Shown: piece by piece, positions 12,233-23,859 of the stretch
How the letters are laid out: the number at the start of each line of letters is the position of its first letter
Position numbering within the stretch: position 1 is the stretch's first letter
NCBI GenBank assembly: GCA_037783545.1
Contig: JBBELK010001484.1
Coordinates: 1 to 64,000 of the forward strand
Length of the DNA: 64,000 nucleotides
Origin: Henricia sp. BOLD:AAB3569
Taxonomy: Eukaryota > Echinodermata > Asteroidea > Spinulosida > Echinasteridae
Direction of reading: 5' to 3'
Position numbers and translations under genes: made by a program
Notes under the pieces: model-generated
The model's input: only the letters and a program-made list of their open reading frames with translations
Told to the model about the DNA's origin: nothing
Databases searched by the model: none

Positions 12233-15018
12233 TAGAAAAAAAAGGGGTTGGCGCTTCCTGGATGCTCCCGAAACCTGTGGCTGTCTGTACACACCTCTTT
12301 GGTGTACTCCTGACTCGTGCGCATGCTCAGTCCTTCGGACTGTCGTTGACACGGCCCAGTTTGGGACGGGATTTTGGTCAAAGTGTGGTCCAAACGTCGG
12401 CAAATTTGGAGGTCGAAAAATGTTCCGACGAACTTCAAATTTTGCATGCTCCAAAGACTCTATATTGCGCACTTGTCCTAAAAAATTGACAGACTTTCGC
12501 CGGGAAATGGCAGAGAAATTTCAGAGTTTAGAAAAAAAAGGGGTTGGCGCTTCCTGGATGCTCCCGCAACCTGTGGCTGTCTGTACACACCTCTTTGGTG
12601 TACTCCTGACTCGTGCGCATGCTCAGTCCTTCGGACTGTCGTTGACACGGCCCAGTTTGGGACGGGATTTTGGTCAAAGTGTGGTCCAAACGTCGGCAAA
12701 TTTGGAGGTCGAAAAATGTTCCGACGAACTTCAAATTTTGCATGCTCCAAAGACTCTAGATTGCGCACTTGTCCTAAAAAATTGACAGACTTTCGCCGGG
12801 AAATGGCAGAGAAATTTCAGAGTTTAGAAAAAAAAGGGGTTGGCGCTTCCTAGATGCTCCCGCAACCTGTGGCTGTCTGTACACACCTCTTTGGTGTACT
12901 CCTGACTCGTGCGCATGCTCAGTCCTTCGGACTGTCGTTGACACGGCCCAGTTTGGGACGGGATTTTGGTCAAAGTGTGGTCCAAACGTCGGCAAATTTG
13001 GAGGTCGAAAAATGTTCCGACGAACTTCAAATTTTGCATGCTCCAAAGACTCTATATTGCGCACTTGTCCTAAAAAAATGACAGACTTTCGCCGGGAAAT
13101 GGCAGAGAAATTTCAGAGTTTAGAAAAAAAAGAGGGTTGGCGCTTCCTGGATGCTCCCGCAACCTGTGGCTGTCTGTACACACCTCTTTGGTGTACTCCT
13201 GACTCGTGCGCATGCTCAGTCCTTCGGACTGTCGTTGACACGGCCCAGTTTGGGACGGGATTTTGGTCAAAGTGTGGTCCAAACGTCGGCAAATTTGGAG
13301 GTCGAAAAATGTTCCGACGAACTTCAAATTTTGCATGCTCCAAAGACTCTATATTGCGCACTTGTCCTAACAAATTGACAGACTTTCGCCGGGAAATGGC
13401 AGAGAAATTTCAGAGTTTAGAAAAAAAAGGGGTTGGCGCTTCCTGGATGCTCCCGCAACCTGTGGCTGTCTGTACACACCTCTTTGGTGTACTCCTGACT
13501 CGTGCGCATGCTCAGTCCTTCGGACTGTCGTTGACACGGCCCAGTTTGGGACGGGATTTTGGTCAAAGTGTGGTCCAAACGTCGGCAAATTTGGAGGTCG
13601 AAAAATGTTCCGACGAACTTCAAATTTTGCATGCTCCAAAGACTCTATATTGCGCACTTGTCCTAACAAATTGACAGACTTTCGCCGGGAAATGGCAGAG
13701 AAATTTCAGAGTTTAGAAAAAAAAGGGGTTGGCGCTTCCTGGATGCTCCCGCAACCTGTGGCTGTCTGTACACACCTCTTTGGTGTACTCCTGACTCGTG
13801 CGCATGCTCAGTCCTTCGGACTGTCGTTGACACGGCCCAGTTTGGGACGGGATTTTGGTCAAAGTGTGGTCCAAACGTCGGCAAATTTGGAGGTCGAAAA
13901 ATGTTCCGACGAACTTCAAATTTTGCATGCTCCAAAGACTCTATATTGCGCACTTGTCCTAAAAAATTGACAGACTTTCGCCGGGAAATGGCAGAGAAAT
14001 TTCAGAGTTTAGAAAAAAAAGGGGTTGGCGCTTCCTGGATGCTCCCGCAACCTGTGGCTGTCTGTACACACCTCTTTGGTGTACTCCTGACTCGTGCGCA
14101 TGCTCAGTCCTTCGGACTGTCGTTGACACGGCCCAGTTTGGGACGGGATTTTGGTCAAAGTGTGGTCCAAACGTCGGCAAATTTGGAGGTCGAAAAATGT
14201 TCCGACGAACTTCAAATTTTGCATGCTCCAAAGACTCTATATTGCGCACTTGTCCTAAAAAATTGACAGACTTTCGCCGGGAAATGGCAGAGAAATTTCA
14301 GAGTTTAGAAAAAAAAGGGGTTGGCGCTTCCTGGATGCTCCCGCAACCTGTGGCTGTCTGTACACACCTCTTTGGTGTACTCCTGACTCGTGCGCATGCT
14401 CAGTCCTTCGGACCGTCGTTGACACGGCCCAGTTTGGGACGGGATTTTGGTCAAAGTGTGGTCCAAACGTCGGCAAATTTGGAGGTCGAAAAATGTTCCG
14501 ACGAACTTCAAATTTTGCATGCTCCAAAGACTCTATATTGCGCACTTGTCCTAACAAATTGACAGACTTTCGCCGGGAAATGGCAGAGAAATTTCAGAGT
14601 TTAGAAAAAAAAGGGGTTGGCGCTTCCTGGATGCTCCCGCAACCTGTGGCTGTCTGTACACACCTCTTTGGTGTACTCCTGACTCGTGCGCATGCTCAGT
14701 CCTTCGGACTGTCGTTGACACGGCCCAGTTTGGGACGGGATTTTGGTCAAAGTGTGGTCCAAACGTCGGCAAAATTTGGAGGTCGAAAAATGTTCCGACG
14801 AACTTCAAATTTTGCATGCTCCAAAGACTCTATATTGCGCACTTGTCCTAAAAAATTGACAGACTTTCGCCGGGAAATGGCAGAGAAATTTCAGAGTTTA
14901 GAAAAAAAAGGGGTTGGCGTTTCCTGGATGCTCTCGCAACCTGTGGCTGTCTGTACACACCTCTTTGGTGTACTCCTGACTCGTGCGCATGCTCAGTCCT
15001 TCGACTGTCGTTGACACG

Positions 15019-15254
15019 GGGCTCGGGCTTCCTGCCTGCTCTGCAGACCGTGGATGTCCGTGTACTCCTGATCACTCGTGCGCATGCTCAGTCTTGTTTG
15101 GGACGGGAATTTGATCAAAGTGTGGTCCAAACGTCGGCAAATTTGGAAGTCAAGAAATTTTCCGACGAACTTCAATTTTGCATGCAGTCTATATTCCGCA
15201 CTTGTCCTGAAAAATTGACAGACTTTCGCCGGGAAATGGCCGAGAAATTTCAGA
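15019..15254. repeat. Highly diverged, truncated satellite monomer (possible third family)
   Basis: After a normal A start the sequence jumps at about 15019 to GGGCTTCCTGCCTGCTCTGC, then GACCGTGGATGTCCGTG and TCCTGATCACTCGTGCGC. This resembles A and B but matches neither. It lacks about 27 bp around the CAGTCC/GGACTG hairpin (CTCAGTC joins TTGTTTGGG at about 15093) and about 8 bp after GCATGC near 15183. The shared half is still clear (CAAAGTGTGGTCC, GTCGGCAAATTTGG) with more substitutions than any other unit. The spacing between flanking GTTTAG words is about 358 bp instead of 296, so it was added by an out-of-register event. The next unit (15255 on) also carries extra changes such as GGCCGAGAAA. 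Confidence 0.8.
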
Positions 15255-15615
15255 GTTTAGAAAAAAAAGGGGTTGGCGCTTCCGGGATGCTCTTGCAACC
15301 TGTGGCTGTCTGTACACACCTCTTTGGTGTACTCCTGACTCGTGCGCATGCTCAGTCCTTCGGACTGTCGTTGACACGGCCCAGTTTGGGACGGGATTTT
15401 GGTCAAAGTGTGGTCCAAACGTCGGCAAATTTGGAGGTCGAAAAAATGTTCCGACGAACTTCAAATTTTGCATGCTCCAAAGAATCTATATTGCGCACTT
15501 GTCCTAAAAAATTGACAGACTTTCGCCGGGAAATGGCAGAGAAATTTCAGAGTTTAGAAAAAAAAGGGGTTGGCGCTTCCTGGATGCTCCCGCAACCTGT
15601 GACTGTCTGTACACA

Positions 15616-15644
<29 letters not shown>
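15616..15644. repeat. 29-base poly-C run inside an A monomer
   Basis: The normal ACACACCTCTTT word has two C residues; here there are 29, an increase of 27. No other unit in the window shows it. It could be a true homopolymer expansion or a sequencing or consensus artefact. The flanking monomer is otherwise normal apart from GACTGTCTG in place of GGCTGTCTG. Confidence 0.95.
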
Positions 15645-15649
<5 letters not shown>

Positions 15650-16521
15650 GGTGTACTCCTGACTCGTGCGCATGCTCAGTCCTTCGGACTGTCGTTGACA
15701 CGGCCCAGTTTGGGACGGGATTTTGGTCAAAGTGTGGTCCAAACGTCGGCAAATTTGGAGGTCGAAAAATGTTCCGACGAACTTCAAATTTTGCATGCTC
15801 CAAAGACTCTATATTGCGCACTTGTCCTAAAAAATTGACAGACTTTCGCCGGGAAATGGCAGAGAAATTTCAGAGTTTAGAAAAAAAGGGGTTGGCGCTT
15901 CCTAGATGCTCCCGCAACCTGTGGCTGTCTGTACACACCTCTTTGGTGTACTCCTGACTCGTGCGCATGCTCAGTCCTTCGGACTGTCGTTGACACGGCC
16001 CAGTTTGGGACGGGATTTTGGTCAAAGTGTGGTCCAAACGTCGGCAAATTTGGAGGTCGAAAAATGTTCCGACGAACTTCAAATTTTGCATGCTCCAAAG
16101 ACTCTATATTGCGCACTTGTCCTAAAAAAATGACAGACTTTCGCCGGGAAATGGCAGAGACATTTCAGAGTTTAGAAAAAAAGGGGTTGGCGCTTCCTGG
16201 ATGCTCCCGCAACCTGTGGCTGTCTGTACACACCTCTTTGGTGTACTCCTGACTCGTGCGCATGCTCAGTCCTTCGGACTGTCGTTGACACGGCCCAGTT
16301 TGGGACGGGATTTTGGTCAAAGTGTGGTCCAAACGTCGGCAAATTTGGAGGTCGAAAAATGTTCCGACGAACTTCAAATTTTGCATGCTCCAAAGACTCT
16401 ATATTGCGCACTTGTCCTAAAAAATTGACAGACTTTCGCCGGGAAATGGCAGAGAAATTTCAGAGTTTAGAAAAAAAAGGGGTTGGCGCTTCCTGGATGC
16501 TCCCGCAACCTGTGGCTGTCT

Positions 16522-16668
16522 GTACACACCTCTTTGGTGTACTCCTGACTCGTGCGCATGCTCAGTCCTTCGGACTGTCGTTGACACGGCCCAGTTTGGG
16601 ACGGGATTTTGGTCAAAGTGTGGTCCAAACGTCGGCAAATTTGGAGGTCGAAAAATGTTCCGACGAAC
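16522..16668. repeat. Set of short inverted repeats in one representative A monomer
   Basis: Three inverted repeats lie in every intact A unit; coordinates are for one clean copy. GTACAC/GTGTAC at 16522-16527 and 16537-16542. CAGTCC/GGACTG around a TTC loop at 16563-16577. GTTC/GAAC around CGAC at 16657-16668. In B the first shrinks to GTAC/GTAC, the second to CAGTC/GACTG with loop ATTCG, and the third is kept. Q-type B units change the third loop from CGAC to CAAA and leave both arms intact (for example 37233-37244). Confidence 0.8.
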
Positions 16669-17520
16669 TTCAAATTTTGCATGCTCCAAAGACTCTATAT
16701 TGCGCACTTGTCCTAAAAAATTGACAGACTTTCGCCGGGAAATGGCAGAGAAATTTCAGAGTTTAGAAAAAAAAGGGGTTGGCGCTTCCTGGATGCTCCC
16801 GCAACCTGTGGCTGTCTGTACACACCTCTTTGGTGTACTCCTGACTCGTGCGCATGCTCAGTCCTTCGGACTGTCGTTGACACGGCCCAGTTTGGGACGG
16901 GATTTTGGTCAAAGTGTGGTCCAAACGTCGGCAAATTTGGAGGTCGAAAAATGTTCCGACGAACTTCAAATTTTGCATGCTCCAAAGACTCTATATTGCG
17001 CACTTGTCCTAAAAAATTGACAGACTTTCGCCGGGAAATGGCAGAGAAATTTCAGAGTTTAGAAAAAAAAGGGGTTGGCGCTTCCTGGATGCTCCCGCAA
17101 CCTGTGGCTGTCTGTACACACCTCTTTGGTGTACTCCTGACTCGTGCGCATGCTCAGTCCTTCGGACTGTCGTTGACACGGCCCAGTTTGGGACGGGATT
17201 TTGGTCAAAGTGTGGTCCAAACGTCGGCAAATTTGGAGGTCGAAAAATGTTCCGACGAACTTCAAATTTTGCATGCTCCAAAGACTCTATATTGCGCACT
17301 TGTCCTAAAAAATTGACAGACTTTCGCCGGGAAATGGCAGAGAAATTTCAGAGTTTAGAAAAAAAAGGGGTTGGCGCTTCCTGGATGCTCCCGCAACCTG
17401 TGGCTGTCTGTACACACCTCTTTGGTGTACTCCTGACTCGTGCGCATGCTCAGTCCTTCGGACTGTCGTTGACACGGCCCAGTTTGGGACGGGATTTTGG
17501 TCAAAGTGTGGTCCAAACGT

Positions 17521-20482
17521 CGGAAAATTTGGAGGTCGAAAAATGTTCCGACGAACTTCAAATTTTGCATGCTCCAAAGACTCTATATTGCGCACTTGTC
17601 CTAAAAAATTGACAGACTTTCGCTGGGAAATGGCAGATAAATTTCAGAGTTTAGAAAAAAAAGGGGTTGGCGCTTCCTGGATGCTCCCGCAACCTGTGGC
17701 TGTCTGTACACACCTCTTTGGTGTACTCCTGACTCGTGCGCATGCTCAGTCCTTCGGACTGTCGTTGACACGGCCCAGTTTGGGACGGGATTTTGGTCAA
17801 AGTGTGGTCCAAACGTCGGCAAATTTGGAGGTCGAAAAATGTTCCGACGAACTTCAAATTTTGCATGCTCCAAAGACTCTATATTGCGCACTTGTCCTAA
17901 AAAATTGACAGACTTTCGCTGGGAAATGGCAGAGAAATTTCAGAGTTTAGAAAAAAAGGGGGTTGGCGCTTCCTGGATGCTCCCGCAACCTGTGGCTGTC
18001 TGTACACACCTCTTTGGTGTACTCCTGACTCGTGCGCATGCTCAGTCCTTCGGACTGTCGTTGACACGGCCCAGTTTGGGACGGGATTTTGGTCAAAGTG
18101 TGGTCCAAACGTCGGCAAATTTGGAGGTCGAAAAATGTTCCGACGAACTTCAAATTTTGCATGCTCCAAAGACTCTATATTGCGCACTTGTCCTAAAAAA
18201 TTGACAGACTTTCGCCGGGAAATGGCAGAGAAATTTCAAAGTTTAGAAAAAACTGGGTTGAGGCTTCCTGACTGCTCTCGCGCAAACCGTGGCTGTCTGT
18301 ACACACCTCTTTGGGGTACTCCTGAGTTGTGCGCATGCTCAGTCATTCGGACTGTCGTTAACGCACCGCAGTTTGGCTCGGCAATTTGGTCAAAGTGTGG
18401 TCCAAACGTCGGCAAATTTGAAGGTCGAAAAATGTTCCGACGAACTTCAAATTTTGCATGCCCTAAACTCTCTATATTGCGCACTTGTCATAAACAATTG
18501 ACAGACTTTCGCCGGGAAATGGCAGAGAAATTTCAAAGTTTAGAAAAAACTGGGTTGAGGCTTCCTGACTGCTCTCGCGCAAACCGTGGCTGTCTGTACA
18601 CACCTCTTTGGGGTACTCCTGAGTTGTGCGCATGCTCAGTCATTCGGACTGTCGTTAACGCACCGCAATTTGGCTTGGCAATTTGGTCAAGGTGTGGTCC
18701 AAACGTCGGCAAATTTGGAGGTTGAAAAATGTTCCGACGAACTTCAAATTTTGCATGCCCTAAACTCTCTATATTGCGCACTTGTCATAAAAAATTGACA
18801 GACTTTCGCCGGGAAATGGCAGAGAAATTTCAAAGTTTAGAAAAACTGGGTTGAGGCTTCCTGACTGCTCTCGCGCAAACCGTGGCTGTCTGTACACACC
18901 TCTTTGGGGTACTCCTGAGTTGTGCGCATGCTCAGTCATTCGGACTGTCGTTAACGCACCGCAGTTTGGCTCGGCAATTTGGTCAAAGTGTGGTCCAAAC
19001 GTCGGCAAATTTGAAGGTCGAAAAATGTTCCGACGAACTTCAAATTTTGCATGCCCTAAACTCTCTATATTGCGCACTTGTCATAAAAAATTAACAGACT
19101 TTCGCCGGGAAATGGCAGAGAAATTTCAAAGTTTAGAAAAAACTGGGTTGAGGCTTCCTGACTGCTCTCGCGCAAACCGTGGCTGTCTGTACACACCTCT
19201 TTGGGGTACTCCTGAGTTGTGCGCATGCTCAGTCATTCGGACTGTCGTTAACGCACCGCAGTTTGGCTCGGCAATTTGGTCAAAGTGTGGTCCAAACGTC
19301 GGCAAATTTGGAGGTCGAAAAATGTTCCGACGAACTTCAAATTTTGCATGCCCTAAACTCTCTATATTGCGCACTTGTCATACAAAATTGACAGACTTTC
19401 GCCGGGAAATGGCAGAGAAATGTCAAAGTTTAGAAAAAACTGGGTTGAGGCTTCCTGACTGCTCTCGCGCAAACCGTGGCTGTCTGTACACACCTCTTTG
19501 GGGTACTCCTGAGTTGTGCGCATGCTCAGTCATTCGGACTGTCGTTAACGCACCGCAATTTGGCTCGGCAATTTGGTCAAGGTGTGGTCCAAACGTCGGC
19601 AAATTTGGAGGTCGAAAAATGTTCCGACGAACTTCAAATTTTTGCATGCTCCAAAGACTCTATATTGCGCACTTGTCCTAAAAAATTGACAGACTTTCGC
19701 CGGGAAATGGCAGAGAAATTTCAGAGTTTAGAAAAAAAAGGGGTTGGCGCTTCCTGGATGCTCCCGCAACCTGTGGCTGTCTGTACACACCTCTTTGGTG
19801 TACTCCTGACTCGTGCGCATGCTCAGTCCTTCGGACTGTCGTTGACACGGCCCAGTTTGGGACGGGATTTTGGTCAAAGTGTGGTCCAAACGTCGGCAAA
19901 TTTGGAGGTCGAAAAATGTTCCGACGAACTTCAAATTTTGCATGCTCCAAAGACTCTATATTGCGCACTTGTCCTAAAAAATTGACAGACTTTCGCCGGG
20001 AAATGGCAGAGAAATTTCAGAGTTTAGAAAAAAAAGGGGTTGGCGCTTCCTGGATGCTCCCGCAACCTGTGGCTGTCTGTACACACCTCTTTGGTGTACT
20101 CCTGACTCGTGCGCATGCTCAGTCCTTCGGACTGTCGTTGACACGGCCCAGTTTGGGACGGGATTTTGGTCAAAGTGTGGTCCAAACGTCGGCAAATTTG
20201 GAGGTCGAAAAATGTTCCGACGAACTTCAATTTTGCATGCTCCAAAGACTCTATATTGCGCACTTGTCCTAAAAAATTGACAGACTTCGCCCGGAAATGC
20301 AGAGAAATTTCAGAGTTTAGAAAAAAAAGGGGTTGGCGCTTCCTGGATGCTCCCGCAACCTGTGGCTGTCTGTACACACCTCTTTGGTGTACTCCTGACT
20401 CGTGCGCATGCTCAGTCCTTCGGACTGTCGTTGACACGGCCCAGTTTGGGACGGGATTTTGGTCAAAGTGTGGTCCAAACGT
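17521..20482. repeat. Higher-order repeat, copy 1: mixed A and B, about 10 monomers (2962 bp)
   Basis: Marked in order by CGGAAAATTT (17521), CAGATAAATTT (about 17634), AAAAAAAGGGGG, the switch to B at 18239, GAAGGTCG with CATAAACAATTG, TTTGGCTTGGCAATT with GGTTGAAAAATG, GAAGGTCG with TTAACAG, CATACAAAATTG with AAATGTCAAAG, TTTGGTCAAGGTG, and the return to A at 19650. The same order recurs from 20483 and from 23143, which proves block-wise duplication of a unit containing both families. Confidence 0.88.
18239..19649. repeat. Satellite family B block 1, about 5 monomers of about 297 bp
   Basis: Diagnostic B words are ACTGGGTTGAGGCTTCC, CTCTCGCGCAAACCG, TTTGGGGTACTCCTGAGTTG, CAGTCATTCGGACTG, GTTAACGCACCGCAG, TTTGGCTCGGCAATTTGG, GCATGCCCTAAACTC and TTGTCATAAAA. 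The switch from A lies at TTTCA(A/G)AGTTTAG. The switch back to A is inside the fifth monomer, after GCATGC. That last monomer is therefore a B/A chimera. Confidence 0.95.
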
Positions 20483-21200
20483 CGGAAAATTTGGAGGTCG
20501 AAAAATGTTCCGACGAACTTCAAATTTTGCATGCTCCAAAGACTCTATATTGCGCACTTGTCCTAAAAAATTGACAGACTTTCGCTGGGAAATGGCAGAT
20601 AAATTTCAGAGTTTAGAAAAAAAAGGGGTTGGCGCTTCCTGGATGCTCCCGCAACCTGTGGCTGTCTGTACACACCTCTTTGGTGTACTCCTGACTCGTG
20701 CGCATGCTCAGTCCTTCGGACTGTCGTTGACACGGCCCAGTTTGGGACGGGATTTTGGTCAAAGTGTGGTCCAAACGTCGGCAAATTTGGAGGTCGAAAA
20801 ATGTTCCGACGAACTTCAAATTTTGCATGCTCCAAAGACTCTATATTGCGCACTTGTCCTAAAAAATTGACAGACTTTCGCCGGGAAATGGCAGAGAAAT
20901 TTCAGAGTTTAGAAAAAAAGGGGGTTGGCGCTTCCTGGATGCTCCCGCAACCTGTGGCTGTCTGTACACACCTCTTTGGTGTACTACTGACTCGTGCGCA
21001 TGCTCAGTCCTTCGGACTGTCGTTGACACGGCCCAGTTTGGGACGGGATTTTGGTCAAAGTGTGGTCCAAACGTCGGCAAATTTGGAGGTCGAAAAATGT
21101 TCCGACGAACTTCAAATTTTGCATGCTCCAAAGACTCTATATTGCGCACTTGTCCTAAAAAATTGACAGACTTTCGCCGGGAAATGGCAGAGAAATTTCA
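19650..21200. repeat. Satellite family A block 2, about 5 monomers
   Basis: A-type words return after 19650. Single-base indels occur near 20228, 20284 and 20299; the rest matches the A consensus. The block contains the start of higher-order repeat copy 2 at 20483. Confidence 0.95.
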
Positions 21201-23142
21201 AAGTTTAGAAAAAACTGGGTTGAGGCTTCCTGACTGCTCTCGCGCAAACCGTGGCTGTCTGTACACACCTCTTTGGGGTACTCCTGAGTTGTGCGCATGC
21301 TCAGTCATTCGGACTGTCGTTAACGCACCGCAGTTTGGCTCGGCAATTTGGTCAAAGTGTGGTCCAAACGTCGGCAAATTTGAAGGTCGAAAAATGTTCC
21401 GACGAACTTCAAATTTTGCATGCCCTAAACTCTCTATATTGCGCACTTGTCATAAACAATTGACAGACTTTCGCCGGGAAATGGCAGAGAAATTTCAAAG
21501 TTAGAAAAAACTGGGTTGAGGCTTCCTGACTGCTCTCGCGCAAACCGTGGCTGTCTGTACACACCTCTTTGGGGTACTCCTGAGTTGTGCGCATGCTCAG
21601 TCATTCGGACTGTCGTTAACGCACCGCAATTTGGCTTGGCAATTTGGTCAAGGTGTGGTCCAAACGTCGGCAAATTTGGAGGTTGAAAAATGTTCCGACG
21701 AACTTCAAATTTTGCATGCCCTAAACTCTCTATATTGCGCACTTGTCATAAAAAATTGACAGACTTTCGCCGGGAATTGGCAGAGAAATTTCAAAGTTTA
21801 GAAAACTGGGTTGAGGCTTCCTGACTGCTCTCGCGCAAACCGTGGCTGTCTGTACACACCTCTTTGGGGTACTCCTGAGTTGTGCGCATGCTCAGTCATT
21901 CGGACTGTCGTTAACGCACCGCAGTTTGGCTCGGCAATTTGGTCAAAGTGTGGTCCAAACGTCGGCAAATTTGGAGGTCGAAAAATGTTCCGACGAACTT
22001 CAAATTTTGCATGCCCTAAACTCTCTATATTGCGCACTTGTCATACAAAATTGACAGACTTTCGCCGGGAAATGGCAGAGAAATGTCAAAGTTTAGAAAA
22101 AACTGGGTTGAGGCTTCCTGACTGCTCTCGCGCAAACCGTGGCTGTCTGTACACACCTCTTTGGGGTACTCCTGAGTTGTGCGCATGCTCAGTCATTCGG
22201 ACTGTCGTTAACGCACCGCAATTTGGCTCGGCAATTTGGTCAAGGTGTGGTCCAAACGTCGGCAAATTTGGAGGTCGAAAAATGTTCCGACGAACTTCAA
22301 ATTTTGCATGCTCCAAAGACTCTATATTGCGCACTTGTCCTAAAAAATTGACAGACTTTCGCCGGGAAATGGCAGAGAAATTTCAGAGTTTAGAAAAAAA
22401 AGGGGTTGGCGCTTCCTGGATGCTCCCGCAACCTGTGGCTGTCTGTACACACCTCTTGGTGTACTCCTGACTCGTGCGCATGCTCAGTCCTTCGGACTGT
22501 CGTTGACACGGCCCAGTTTGGGACGGATTTTGGTCAAAGTGTGGTCCAAACGTCGGCAAATTTGGAGGTCGAAAAATGTTCCGACGAACTTCAAATTTTG
22601 CATGCTCCAAAGACTCTATATTGCGCACTTGTCCTAAAAAATTGACAGACTTTCGCCGGGAAATGGCAGAGAAATTTCAGAGTTTAGAAAAAAAAGGGGT
22701 TGGCGCTTCCTGGATGCTCCCGCAACCTGTGGCTGTCTGTACACACCTCTTTGGTGTACTCCTGACTCGTGCGCATGCTCAGTCCTTCGGACTGTCGTTG
22801 ACACGGCCCAGTTTGGGACGGGATTTTGGTCAAAGTGTGGTCCAAACGTCGGCAAATTTGGAGGTCAAAAAATGTTCGACGACTTCAAATTTTGCATGCT
22901 CCAAAGACTCTATATTGCGCACTTGTCCTAAAAAATTGACAGACTTTCGCCGGGAAATGGCAGAGAAATTTCAGAGTTTAGAAAAAAAAGGGGTTGGCGC
23001 TTCCTGATGCTCCCGCAACCTGTGGCTGTCTGTACACACCTCTTTGGTGTACTCCTGACTCGTGCGCATGCTCAGTCCTTCGGACTGTCGTTGACACGGC
23101 CCAGTTTGGGACGGGATTTTGGTCAAAGTGTGGTCCAAACGT
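20483..23142. repeat. Higher-order repeat, copy 2: mixed A and B, about 9 monomers (2660 bp)
   Basis: It carries the same marker order as 17521-20482 but lacks one B monomer, the GAAGGTCG/TTAACAG unit. It is shorter by about one repeat. The loss of exactly one monomer is what unequal exchange in register predicts. Confidence 0.86.
21201..22311. repeat. Satellite family B block 2, about 4 monomers
   Basis: Same junction types as block 1: entry at TTTCAAAG and exit to A just after GCATGC (22312). The identical chimeric breakpoints show that this A/B/A arrangement was copied as a unit and did not arise twice. Confidence 0.94.
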
Positions 23143-23859
23143 CGGAAAATTTGGAGGTCGAAAAATGTTCCGACGAACTTCAAATTTGCATGCTCCAAAG
23201 ACTCTATATTGCGCACTTGTCCTAAAAAATTGACAGACTTTCGCTGGGAAATGGCAGATAAATTTCAGAGTTTAGAAAAAAAAGGGGTTGGCGCTTCCTG
23301 GATGCTCCCGCAACCTGTGGCTGTCTGTACACACCTCTTTGGTGTACTCCTGACTCGTGCGCATGCTCAGTCCTTCGGACTGTCGTTGACACGGCCCAGT
23401 TTGGGACGGGATTTTGGTCAAAGTGTGGTCCAAACGTCGGCAAATTTGGAGGTCGAAAAATGTTCCGACGAACTTCAAATTTTGCATGCTCCAAAGACTC
23501 TATATTGCGCACTTGTCCTAAAAAATTGACAGACTTTCGCCGGGAAATGGCAGAGAAATTTCAGAGTTTAGAAAAAAAGGGGGTTGGCGCTTCCTGGATG
23601 CTCCCGCAACCTGTGGCTGTCTGTACACACCTCTTTGGTGTACTCCTGACTCGTGCGCATGCTCAGTCCTTCGGACTGTCGTTGACACGGCCCAGTTTGG
23701 GACGGGATTTTGGTCAAAGTGTGGTCCAAACGTCGGCAAATTTGGAGGTCGAAAAATGTTCCGACGAACTTCAAATTTTGCATGCTCCAAAGACTCTATA
23801 TTGCGCACTTGTCCTAAAAAATTGACAGACTTTCGCCGGGAAATGGCAGAGAAATTTCA
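22312..23859. repeat. Satellite family A block 3, about 5 monomers
   Basis: A-type words throughout. Single-base losses occur near 22455, 22525, 22876-22883, 23006 and 23187. It holds the start of higher-order repeat copy 3 (CGGAAAATTT at 23143). Confidence 0.94.

Larger units (their letters stand above)
1..18238. repeat. Satellite family A array, about 61 tandem monomers of about 296 bp
   Basis: Head-to-tail copies, all in the same orientation. Diagnostic A words are GGGGTTGGCGCTTCC, TTTGGTGTACTCC, CAGTCCTTCGGACTG, GGCCCAGTTTGGGACGGG, GCATGCTCCAAAGAC and TTGTCCTAAAA. Each unit has an A-rich run after GTTTAG. Neighbouring units from about 9.3 to 18.2 kb are almost identical and mostly differ by single substitutions, as expected under concerted evolution. 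The monomer length is not divisible by three, so frames shift from unit to unit and no long open frame is kept. The left end of the window lies inside a monomer, so the array continues outside. The family is not recognised from memory; no function is assigned. Confidence 0.97.

Noticed and set aside
15011-15838. 275-codon plus-strand frame with a polyproline stretch
   Set aside because: The prolines come from the 29-C run in a satellite unit; the rest is translated satellite.
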